This document shows, one piece after another, positions 1-5,976 of a stretch of DNA of 24,538 nt; the stretch's first letter is position 1, and every line of letters starts with the position of its first letter. The position numbers and the translations under genes were made by a program. The DNA comes from Ruminococcaceae bacterium UBA7075 (GTDB lineage Bacteria > Bacillota > Clostridia > Oscillospirales > Acutalibacteraceae): NCBI GenBank assembly GCA_002493635.1, contig DKZL01000068.1, positions 24,005 through 48,542 of the forward strand, written 5' to 3'. The notes under the pieces are model-generated. The model was not told where the DNA came from. It was given only the letters and a program-made list of their open reading frames with translations, and did not search any database.

Positions 1-651
1 GCAAAAAGCGGAACACACATTGCAATAGTAGGTCCGACAGGCTGCGGAAAAACAACCTTTATCAACCTGCTTATGCGTTTTTATGACGCAACAAGCGGCA
101 AAATAAGCATTGACAGCGTCAATGTTAAGGATATGAAGCGTGATGACCTCCGAAAAATCTACGGTATGGTGCTTCAAGATAGCTGGCTTTTCTCGGGTAC
201 AATTATGGAAAATCTGCGTTACGGCAATGAAAATGCCACCGAAGATGAGGTTATCGCCGCCGCAAAAGCAGCGTACGCACACAGCTTTATACGCCGTATG
301 CCGAACGGATACAACACCGTAATAAGCGAGGGCGGCGGAAATCTGAGTCAAGGGCAGAAACAGCTTTTATGCATTGCAAGAGCAATGCTTACAAACCCTG
401 CGGTGCTTATTCTTGACGAGGCGACATCATCTATTGATACGCTCACCGAAAGCCGTGTTCAAAAGGCTTTTGCTAAGATGATGAAAGGAAGAACGAGCTT
501 TGTTGTTGCACACAGACTTTCGACAATCAAGGAAAGCGACATCATACTTGTTATGAAAGACGGCAATATAATCGAACAAGGCAGTCACGATGAGCTTATA
601 GCAAAAAACGGATTTTACACAAATCTGTACAACAGTCAGTTTGCAAACTGA
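1..651 (+). CDS. ABC exporter, C-terminal ATPase domain (5'-truncated by window edge)
   Basis: The reading frame is open from base 1, so the start and the expected transmembrane domain lie outside the window; 216 residues are visible. They form a complete ABC ATPase of the exporter type (MsbA/MdlB-like). Walker A is GPTGCGKTT (residues 11-19), the Q-loop Gln is near 59 (VLQDSW), the signature is LSQGQ (115-119), Walker B is VLILDEATS (135-143) and the H-loop is VVAHRLS (His 171). All catalytic residues are present, so the protein should hydrolyse ATP to drive export across the cytoplasmic membrane. Such half-transporters often work as heterodimers encoded by adjacent genes, so a partner may lie just upstream. 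The substrate cannot be read from this domain. A strong terminator follows the stop. Confidence 0.93.
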   Translation, partial: AKSGTHIAIVGPTGCGKTTFINLLMRFYDATSGKISIDSVNVKDMKRDDLRKIYGMVLQDSWLFSGTIMENLRYGNENATEDEVIAAAKAAYAHSFIRRMPNGYNTVISEGGGNLSQGQKQLLCIARAMLTNPAVLILDEATSSIDTLTESRVQKAFAKMMKGRTSFVVAHRLSTIKESDIILVMKDGNIIEQGSHDELIAKNGFYTNLYNSQFAN

Positions 652-664
652 TTAACCTATATAA

Positions 665-709
665 AAAGCATACCAAATATAGCAGCAAAGGTTATATTTG
701 GTATGCTTT
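665..709. terminator. Strong hairpin terminator after the ABC exporter gene
   Basis: A perfect 17-bp inverted repeat (665-681 with 693-709) encloses an 11-nt loop. It has A-rich and T-rich flanks on both sides, so it can act in both directions. It begins 13 nt after the ABC exporter stop codon. Confidence 0.85.
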
Positions 710-830
710 ATCTATATATACCAGCCCATTATAAAATCAACCAAAAACACTTAATGATATACAATAAATAAATGTGATAAATTTGTATTGTCGAAATTTA
801 CAGTAAACGACAGACTTCACTAATACTAAT

Positions 831-899
831 CTCAAATAAAATGCAGACATTTTATTTGAGGCAGACAGCTTTGCTGTCTGCTCTGGGAGGTGTAGCCCA
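831..899. repeat. Three back-to-back hairpins downstream of the small membrane protein gene
   Basis: Hairpin 1 is a perfect 13-bp stem with a 4-nt loop (831-843 with 848-860). Hairpin 2 follows directly, a perfect 9-bp stem with a TTT loop (861-869 with 873-881). Hairpin 3 is a short TGGG/CCCA stem (884-899). They lie just beyond the stop codon of the leftward gene that ends at 907. Hairpin 1, or the array, could act as a terminator, but there is no good T-run, so an insertion-derived palindrome is also possible. Confidence 0.6.
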
Positions 900-906
900 C
901 CGGATG

Positions 907-1245
907 TTATTTGTTTAAAATCAATTCTACAGTATAAGCTGCACATACAAAAACAGCGGCATACATAATTCCATAATAACCGAAAAGTATAACGACAGTA
1001 ATAACTGCGGCTACTAATATGGCGCACATTATTATTTTTTCAAGCCAGCCTGTCAATTTGAACTTTGTAACAGACAGAGCAAAAAGTACGGCGGTTACAA
1101 TTATCAGTAAAGTAGTTACCGTAAACTCAGGCATCATACTGTATATACGAGATGTTATCTGATGCATAAAAGCTCGTATAATATTGAATGATACAGCAAG
1201 CAATATAACAATTAATCTTAAAATTACAGACATAAATCTTTTCAT
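907..1245 (-). CDS. Small hydrophobic membrane protein, function unknown
   Basis: This 112-residue protein is almost entirely hydrophobic. I see about four membrane segments (roughly residues 5-25, 41-60, 69-89 and 91-109) with short charged connectors. I do not recognise the family. The ATG has a GGAG ribosome binding site eight bases upstream, and a consensus-like promoter lies further up, which supports a real gene. It is transcribed away from the surface-protein gene at 1445 and stands alone. There are no catalytic motifs, so no function is assigned. Confidence 0.65.
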   Translation of the reverse strand: MKRFMSVILRLIVILLAVSFNIIRAFMHQITSRIYSMMPEFTVTTLLIIVTAVLFALSVTKFKLTGWLEKIIMCAILVAAVITVVILFGYYGIMYAAVFVCAAYTVELILNK

Positions 1246-1279
1246 ATCGTTTTCTCCATTATGTAAGTTTGTTAGTTAT

Positions 1280-1308
1280 ATTATACTATTTTGCAAATAA
1301 ATTTTCAA
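1280..1308 (-). promoter_or_regulatory. Sigma-A type promoter for the small membrane protein
   Basis: On the minus strand, TTGAAA (1303-1308) and TATAAT (1280-1285) are separated by 17 nt. The 5' leader to the ATG at 1245 is short. Confidence 0.65.
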
Positions 1309-1335
1309 TATTTTTAGTTTTTTATTAAAAATATA

Positions 1336-1364
1336 TTGAAATAATTTTTGATATGTGATACAAT
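1336..1364 (+). promoter_or_regulatory. Sigma-A type promoter for the tandem-prodomain surface protein
   Basis: TTGAAA (1336-1341) and TACAAT (1359-1364) are separated by 17 nt, about 80 nt before the ATG at 1445. Confidence 0.6.
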
Positions 1365-1444
1365 ATGCCTAACAGTTAAATATTATAATTCAATGTATAT
1401 GATGCAACAGCTTTACAATATTTAATATAAAGTGAGGTTTAATT

Positions 1445-2389
1445 ATGAAGAAAATTTTAAGTGTATTATTTGCAATCTTGATGATGCTTTCGGCGATTTC
1501 CTGTTTGTCGGTCGGCGCTTTAAGCGATTCAACAGCCGATGAAGTTACAGCTTCAACCAGTAGTACACCTGAATCTAATAGTTTTAGTGATATTATATTT
1601 TCTGATGAGTATGAATTGGGGGCAGTTATTGTCAGTGTGAGATACGGTTCACCCTCAGTTGAAATGTTGCTTGCAGATTTTGAGATTGTTGAATCAAGCG
1701 TTATTATGAGCCTTCCGGATCAGTCTACCTGTTACTATATAAGGTTTGCTGAGAAGACAGATAAAGTTGTATGGGAAGCTATTTCAGTTTTGAGCGAAAG
1801 TCCTTATGTAAAGTATGCTGAACCAAACTACCGTGCTTATATAGATTTGCCCGTTGAATCTCCTGAAACTGAATTTGAGTTGGGAGCAGTTCTCGTCGGT
1901 TTGAAAAAGGACGCTCCGCCAATTGAAACACTGCTTTCGGGTTTCAATATTACCGAATCAAGACTTATTACCCCGGGTTCGTCAGGGGATAATGTTTATT
2001 ATGTAAAATTTGCAGAGAAAACAGAAGAGATTGTATGGAAAGCTATAGCAGTTTTAGAAGAAAGTCCTTATGTTACCGGCGCTGAGCCAAACTATTTTAT
2101 ATATGTTGATCCTCCTGTCGAAGATTCAACAACTGAAATACCTACACAGGCTGTTTCGACTGTTCAGCCTACTACTGAAATAATTGCAACAACTTCCGGA
2201 AATCCGAAAAGTTCAACATCCGATACACCCGAAACAAAAGCTTCTGCAACCTCTGATACAGTAAAGAATGGTAATTCAAATGGTGCTGTTCAGACAGGTC
2301 AGAATAATTCGGTGATGATACTTGCTTTGCTGTTGATTATATCGGCGGCTGCAACGGCTGTATTTATAAAATTCAGATACCGTGATTAA
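1445..2389 (+). CDS. Secreted membrane-anchored protein with two tandem subtilase-prodomain-like repeats and no protease
   Basis: The 314-residue protein has a signal peptide (1-25: two Lys, a hydrophobic core, then LSVGALS). Two homologous modules follow, at about 56-138 and 144-226. Each starts Y/FELGAV and ends with a copy of SPYVKYAEPNY or SPYVTGAEPNY, and between them they share FAEKT and a VVW/IVW-containing helix. The AEPNY ending resembles the end of S8 peptidase (subtilase) propeptides, which act as intramolecular chaperones and inhibitors. No catalytic domain follows. Instead there is a Thr/Ser/Pro-rich stretch (227-280) and a C-terminal hydrophobic anchor (290-308) with a basic tail. 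AVQTGQ before the anchor could be a divergent sortase-like signal, but it lacks the LPxTG pattern. A surface-displayed protease inhibitor or chaperone is an inference; a pure adhesion module is possible. An RBS-like GTGAGG precedes the ATG. Confidence 0.8.
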   Translation: MKKILSVLFAILMMLSAISCLSVGALSDSTADEVTASTSSTPESNSFSDIIFSDEYELGAVIVSVRYGSPSVEMLLADFEIVESSVIMSLPDQSTCYYIRFAEKTDKVVWEAISVLSESPYVKYAEPNYRAYIDLPVESPETEFELGAVLVGLKKDAPPIETLLSGFNITESRLITPGSSGDNVYYVKFAEKTEEIVWKAIAVLEESPYVTGAEPNYFIYVDPPVEDSTTEIPTQAVSTVQPTTEIIATTSGNPKSSTSDTPETKASATSDTVKNGNSNGAVQTGQNNSVMILALLLIISAAATAVFIKFRYRD

Positions 2390-2399
2390 CTAAATCTAA

Positions 2400-2436
2400 C
2401 AAAGAGGTGCGCAGTGCGTGCCTCTTTTATTTTTTA
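2400..2436 (+). terminator. Intrinsic terminator of the surface-protein gene
   Basis: The stem AAAGAGG/CCTCTTT (2401-2407 with 2421-2427) has an inner CGCA/TGCG stem and is followed by TTATTTTTT. It lies 11 nt past the stop. Its T-tract merges into the left end of the palindromic repeat that starts at about 2431. Confidence 0.85.
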
Positions 2437-2615
2437 GACGCTTCATAAGTTTTATATAATATGTGACCATTGTATCCCGAAGATATACTTCTGTCTAATG
2501 GTAAACATCATAACTCACTTATATAGGTGAGTTATGAACTTTACCATACTACCGAAAGTAAATCTTCGGATTTGAACGGTCACATTCAAAAATAAACTTA
2601 TGAAGCGTCTAAAAA
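2431..2615. repeat. MITE-like palindromic repeat, copy 1
   Basis: This 185-bp non-coding unit has perfect 22-bp terminal inverted repeats (2431-2452 and 2594-2615, core GACGCTTCATAAGTTT). Its interior is also largely self-complementary: GTGACC with GGTCAC, CCGAAGAT with ATCTTCGG, ATGGTAAA with TTTACCAT, and CATAACTCAC with GTGAGTTATG around the centre. The whole unit can fold as one long hairpin. It sits between the terminator of the surface-protein gene and the promoter of the next operon. An extra copy of the right end (AAACTTATGAAGCG) follows at 2624-2637. The diverged unit at 9003-9148 belongs to the same family. It has no coding capacity, so any mobility would need enzymes supplied elsewhere. 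Confidence 0.8.
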
Positions 2616-2649
2616 AACAAGAAAAACTTATGAAGCGGTGAAAAAAACC

Positions 2650-2678
2650 TTGAAAAATGTGGGAAAAAGCCTTATAAT
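2650..2678 (+). promoter_or_regulatory. Sigma-A type promoter of the IscU-like/GGGtGRT operon
   Basis: TTGAAA (2650-2655) and a perfect TATAAT (2673-2678) are separated by exactly 17 nt. Transcription would start near 2685, giving a leader of about 60 nt to the ATG at 2746. This rules out the in-frame upstream start at 2638, which lies before the promoter. Confidence 0.8.
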
Positions 2679-2745
2679 AAAAGTGTATGAGTACAGCCGA
2701 CAGGCTTTTGACACACTCAACAATATACTGAAAGGAGAAGTACAT

Positions 2746-3438
2746 ATGATTTATTCAAAAGAAGTAGAAAAAATGTGTACTGTAGCAAAAGGACCAAAGC
2801 ACGGTCCGGCACCTATTCCTGAAGAGGGTAAATGGGTAAAATCTTATGAGATTAAGGACATTTCAGGACTTTCACACGGCATTGGCTGGTGTGCTCCGCA
2901 GCAGGGTGCCTGCAAGCTCACACTTAATGTTAAAAACGGCATAGTTGAAGAGGCTCTTGTTGAAACAATCGGCTGTTCAGGTATGACTCACTCAGCTGCT
3001 ATGGCTGCTGAAATTCTTCCAAACAAGACTCTCCTTGAGTGTCTTAACACAGACCTTGTTTGTGACGCTATCAACACTGCTATGAAGAACATCTTTGAGC
3101 AGCTCGTTTACGGCAGATCACAGACTGCTTTCTCTGAGGACGGTCTTCCAATCGGCGCAGGTCTTGAGGACCTCGGCAAGGGACTTCGTTCACAGGTTGG
3201 TACAATGTACAGCACAAACGCTAAGGGCGTTCGCTATATGGAAATGGCTGAGGGTTATGTTATCAAGACAGCTCTTGACGAGAACGACGAGGTTATCGGC
3301 TATCAGTTCGTAAAACTCGGCAAAATGCTTGAGGACATCCGTCACGGCGTTGAGCCAAACGAGGCATACAAAAACAACATCGGTCAGTACGGTCGCTTTG
3401 ACGGCGCAGCTAAGTACATTGACCCAAGAGAAGAATAA
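2746..3438 (+). CDS. IscU/NifU-like iron-sulfur scaffold protein (GGGtGRT partner)
   Basis: This 230-residue protein starts at the ATG at 2746, which has AAAGGAG eight bases upstream. Residues 35-120 resemble the IscU/NifU N-terminal scaffold. Candidate cluster ligands are Cys49 and Cys56 (GWCAPQQGAC), Cys77 in ETIGCSGM (matching the YGCGSA loop of IscU) and Cys106 in DLVCDAI (matching the third IscU cysteine); Cys99 is nearby. The rest, about 120-230, is an extension not found in IscU, with a conserved-looking YGRFDGAAKYIDPREE tail. The next gene begins 21 nt later and encodes the GGGtGRT protein. This pair is, to my knowledge, conserved in anaerobic Firmicutes and annotated as iron-sulfur assembly scaffold plus GGGtGRT protein, with no defined role. 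Fe-S binding is likely; the client process is unknown. Confidence 0.88.
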   Translation: MIYSKEVEKMCTVAKGPKHGPAPIPEEGKWVKSYEIKDISGLSHGIGWCAPQQGACKLTLNVKNGIVEEALVETIGCSGMTHSAAMAAEILPNKTLLECLNTDLVCDAINTAMKNIFEQLVYGRSQTAFSEDGLPIGAGLEDLGKGLRSQVGTMYSTNAKGVRYMEMAEGYVIKTALDENDEVIGYQFVKLGKMLEDIRHGVEPNEAYKNNIGQYGRFDGAAKYIDPREE

Positions 3439-3459
3439 TTCGGTAAGGAGGACACAAAA

Positions 3460-4461
3460 ATGGCAGTAACATTTGAAAGTATTGAAAGAAGAATGCCTAA
3501 AATTGAGAAGTGCCTTGCCGAGTATGGTATTGCAAGTCTTGAAGAGGCTAGACAGATTTGTACAGACAAGGGCTTTGACCCTTATGAAATCGTAAAGGGC
3601 GTACAGCCAATCGCATTTGAGAATGCAGGCTGGGCTTACACACTCGGTTGCGCAGTTGCAATCAAAAAGGGTGTAACAACTGCTGCTGACGCTGCTGAGG
3701 CAATCGGTATCGGTCTTGAAGCATTCTGCATTCCCGGTTCTGTTGCAGAGCAGAGAAATGTTGGTCGTGGTCACGGCAACCTCGGCGCTATGCTTCTTAG
3801 AGATGAAACAAAGTGCTTTGCATTCCTCGCAGGTCACGAAAGCTTTGCTGCTGCTGAGGGTGCTATCGGTATCGCTCGTAACGCAAACAAGGCAAGAAAA
3901 GAGCCACTCCGTGTTATCCTTAACGGTCTTGGCAAGGACGCTGCTTACATCATTTCAAGAATCAACGGCTTTACATATGTTCAGACAGAGTTTGATTACT
4001 TTACATCTGAGCTTAAGGTTGTAAAGGAAACAGCTTTCTCAGACGGTGAAAGAGCTGCTGTTCGCTGCTACGGCGCAGACGATGTTCGTGAAGGCGTTGC
4101 TATTATGCAGAAGGAAGAAGTTGGCGTATCTATCACAGGTAACTCAACTAACCCTACTCGTTTCCAGCACCTCGTTGCAGGTACATACAAGAAGTGGGCT
4201 AACGAGAACAACTTCAAGTATTTCTCAGTTGCATCAGGCGGCGGCACAGGCCGTACACTTCACCCTGATAATATGGGTGCAGGCCCTGCTTCATACGGTC
4301 TTACAGACTCAATGGGCAGAATGCACGGTGACGCTCAGTTTGCAGGTTCTTCATCAGTTCCTGCTCACGTTGAGATGATGGGTCTTATCGGTATGGGTAA
4401 TAACCCAATGGTAGGCGCAACAGTTGCTTGCGCAGTTGCAGTTTACGAAGCACTTAAATAA
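3460..4461 (+). CDS. GGGtGRT family protein, function unknown
   Basis: The 333-residue protein carries the family's namesake motif SGGGTGRTLHPD at about 259-270. Several further invariant-looking Gly-rich segments are visible: NVGRGHGNLGA (100-110), GHESFAAAEGAIG (125-137), SITGNSTNPTRFQH (224-237) and GMGNNPMVGAT (311-321). The many Gly/Ser loops look like phosphate or cofactor binding sites, but I can name no reaction. No signal peptide or membrane segment is apparent. The ATG has an excellent AAGGAGG site, and translation follows the IscU-like gene by 21 nt in one operon. The synonymous codon choice (repeated gct, ggc, ctt) in this pair suggests high expression. A joint role in an iron-sulfur-dependent process is inferred from the partner only. 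Confidence 0.9.
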   Translation: MAVTFESIERRMPKIEKCLAEYGIASLEEARQICTDKGFDPYEIVKGVQPIAFENAGWAYTLGCAVAIKKGVTTAADAAEAIGIGLEAFCIPGSVAEQRNVGRGHGNLGAMLLRDETKCFAFLAGHESFAAAEGAIGIARNANKARKEPLRVILNGLGKDAAYIISRINGFTYVQTEFDYFTSELKVVKETAFSDGERAAVRCYGADDVREGVAIMQKEEVGVSITGNSTNPTRFQHLVAGTYKKWANENNFKYFSVASGGGTGRTLHPDNMGAGPASYGLTDSMGRMHGDAQFAGSSSVPAHVEMMGLIGMGNNPMVGATVACAVAVYEALK

Positions 4462-4500
4462 TTTCAATATATTGTTGAATATTTTAACATAACTCAATTA

Positions 4501-4527
4501 AAGGGCAGTTCAAACCGAACTGCCCTT
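4501..4527 (+). terminator. Terminator of the IscU-like/GGGtGRT operon
   Basis: A perfect 11-bp stem (4501-4511 with 4517-4527) has a 5-nt loop and lies 40 nt after the stop codon. The following T-run is weak (GTACATTTATT). Confidence 0.75.
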
Positions 4528-4573
4528 GTACATTTATTATATATTTTCTTTAGTAATATATAATAAGATTCCA

Positions 4574-4600
4574 GGGCTAACCGTTTAAAGCGGTTAGCCC
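4574..4600. repeat. Palindromic hairpin in the 4462-4839 gap
   Basis: GGGCTAACCG (4574-4583) and CGGTTAGCCC (4591-4600) form a perfect 10-bp stem with a 7-nt loop and no T-run. It is the second of four hairpins in this 378-nt gap, which contains no gene I can support. Confidence 0.55.
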
Positions 4601-4620
4601 AAATGAATTTGAATATTTAT

Positions 4621-4664
4621 AAAAATAATCGCTTACACTTTGGACGGTTGGGCGATTATTTTTT
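4621..4664. terminator. Third hairpin of the gap, terminator-like
   Basis: A 12-bp stem of AAAAATAATCGC (4621-4632) with GCGATTATTTTTT (4652-4664) has T-runs in both directions. It may be a backup terminator for either flanking unit. Confidence 0.5.
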
Positions 4665-4745
4665 ATGTATTTAATGACTTCTGCAAGTGCTACTAAATTT
4701 CAAACGCTTTCGTAATCGCATTTTACATATCTTTTCTCATCAAAC

Positions 4746-4785
4746 ACAAAAACAAGCGACAGCTTGACGCTATCGCTTGTTTTGT
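4746..4785 (-). terminator. Terminator of the zinc-ribbon gene
   Basis: Stem arms at about 4746-4759 and 4773-4785 (core AACAAGCGA/TCGCTTGTT) enclose an inner AGC/GCT pairing. On the minus strand it ends in a T-rich tract. It lies 55 nt downstream of the zinc-ribbon stop codon. Confidence 0.7.
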
Positions 4786-4839
4786 AACTATTTTTTTGAA
4801 TTTACCCAATATTGACATTGAGCCAATTAAAATTAAAAA

Positions 4840-5115
4840 TTACTCTGCTTTTCTTTTTGCAAAGCATTCGCTGCAAAAATAGCTCTTGCCTTCCATTGGC
4901 TTAAACGGGATCTTTGCCGGACCGCCGCACTCAGCACAAGTCGTTTCAAAATATTCACGACTGCTTTTTACTGCATTTTTACGAGCTTGTCTGCATTCTT
5001 TACAACGCTGCGGCTCATTTTCAAAGCCTTTTTCTGCGTAAAATTCCTGCTCACCGGCAGTGAAAACAAATTCGTTTCCACATTCCTTGCAGATGAGTGT
5101 CTTGTCTTCATACAT
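4840..5115 (-). CDS. Double zinc-ribbon protein
   Basis: This 91-residue cytoplasmic protein has two Cys4 clusters. The first is CKECGNEFVFTAGEQEFY followed by CKEC (Cys9, Cys12, Cys38, Cys41). The second is CAEC...CSEC near residues 60-83. The first half matches the probable zinc-ribbon family (zf-trcl type) with its hallmark TxGEQxFYxxKGF...PxRC. The second half is a separate treble-clef-like ribbon. Proteins of this group are widespread in Clostridia and lack an assigned role; nucleic-acid or protein binding is only a guess. The ATG follows GTGAGGTAACTATCA, an acceptable binding site. It lies downstream of the sigma factor gene on the same strand with a 66-nt gap, so it could be co-transcribed. 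Confidence 0.85.
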   Translation of the reverse strand: MYEDKTLICKECGNEFVFTAGEQEFYAEKGFENEPQRCKECRQARKNAVKSSREYFETTCAECGGPAKIPFKPMEGKSYFCSECFAKRKAE

Positions 5116-5181
5116 TGATAGTTACCTCACTTTTTTTATTTTTGAAATATGCATTTGACATCCGAACAACAAGTTTTGCTG

Positions 5182-5769
5182 TCAGGACATATTGTGAGCA
5201 CTGATTTTGTTTCGTGCTCTATGAAGAGCGTTGTCCACAGACTTTTCAGAAATGGAGAGCCTTTCACTTATCTGTTTATAGCTTAATCCGTTTCCATAAA
5301 GCATAAGCACATCAAATTCTGTTTTTGAAAGTATTTTTTCAAGACTTTTCATAACAGATCCAAGATGTTCTCTGAATGTTATCTGCTCCTCCGGAGACTG
5401 CGCTGTGTCCTCCAGAGATTCGTCAATCTGATCAATCTGAATCAATTTTGAAGGAGGAATTTTGCGTTTGGTGTTTGACTTGCGGATAATGCTGATAAAA
5501 TGTCTTTCAACAACAACGGATAAATAACTCTTGAAAGCAGCCAAACCCTCACAATCATAGCTTCTGCAACACAATAATAATGCAATCAAGCCCTCTTGAA
5601 CAAAATCATTATGTTCATAACCTTCAGCCGAAAATTTTGCGGCAATAAGACTAATCGTTCCAATATACCTTATATACAACTCTTTAAAGGCATTGTCGTC
5701 TCCATTTTTCACAAGTATGGCAAGAATATCGTCACAGAGTGAACTATAGGAATTTGCCGTTTCACTCAT
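5182..5769 (-). CDS. SigH-like RNA polymerase sigma factor
   Basis: The 195-residue protein has sigma-70 region 2 at about 20-105 (DFVQEGLIALLLCCRSYD core-binding segment, then a -10-recognition helix around FKSYLSVVVERHFISIIRK) and region 4 at about 135-190 (LSYKQISERLSISEKSVDNALHRARNKI). Length and region 4 sequence fit the SigH (Spo0H) family, which directs early sporulation and competence genes, including spoIIA in Bacillus. It lacks regions 1 and 3, like SigH and ECF factors. Its location here, about 3 kb from spoIIA, is not the usual ribosomal-protein context of sigH, so it could be a SigH paralogue. The start has AGGTGAG just upstream and a good promoter beyond. Confidence 0.82.
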   Translation of the reverse strand: MSETANSYSSLCDDILAILVKNGDDNAFKELYIRYIGTISLIAAKFSAEGYEHNDFVQEGLIALLLCCRSYDCEGLAAFKSYLSVVVERHFISIIRKSNTKRKIPPSKLIQIDQIDESLEDTAQSPEEQITFREHLGSVMKSLEKILSKTEFDVLMLYGNGLSYKQISERLSISEKSVDNALHRARNKISAHNMS

Positions 5770-5801
5770 ATTCTCACCTCAAAACACTTTTCCATATAAT
5801 C

Positions 5802-5830
5802 ATAATATAGTATATACTTGAAAATGTCAA
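5802..5830 (-). promoter_or_regulatory. Sigma-A type promoter of the SigH-like gene
   Basis: On the minus strand, a perfect TTGACA (5825-5830) and TATTAT (5802-5807) are separated by 17 nt, about 35 nt before the ATG. Confidence 0.7.
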
Positions 5831-5913
5831 TACTTTTTATAAAAAAAATAAAATTATTTTTTATATTATGAGCAGGTTTTATAAAAAATTGTCGCAAAAA
5901 CTCCTTTTTTGGC

Positions 5914-5942
5914 TTGAAGTGGTCATTCCAAAATGTTATAAT
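5914..5942 (+). promoter_or_regulatory. Promoter of the YifB/ComM gene; fixes its start codon
   Basis: TTGAAG (5914-5919) and a perfect TATAAT (5937-5942) are separated by 17 nt. The TTG that could serve as an upstream in-frame start is the first triplet of the -35 box, so translation must begin downstream. Confidence 0.7.
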
Positions 5943-5976
5943 TTGTTACGTAGTATATATTATTGGATGTGATCTG

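Noticed and set aside
2287..2304. Classic LPxTG sortase signal in the prodomain-like surface protein
   Set aside because: The residues are AVQTGQ; there is no LPxTG. I describe it only as a possible divergent signal next to a membrane anchor.
2638..2745. N-terminal extension of the IscU-like protein
   Set aside because: The segment contains the TTGAAA/TATAAT promoter, and the ATG at 2746 has the ribosome binding site.
3190..3837. 215-codon frame antisense to the IscU-like and GGGtGRT genes
   Set aside because: It spans two convincing sense genes with strong ribosome binding sites; its residue composition (many Cys, Leu, Phe) is that of a complement of Gly/Ala/Glu/Lys-rich coding DNA.
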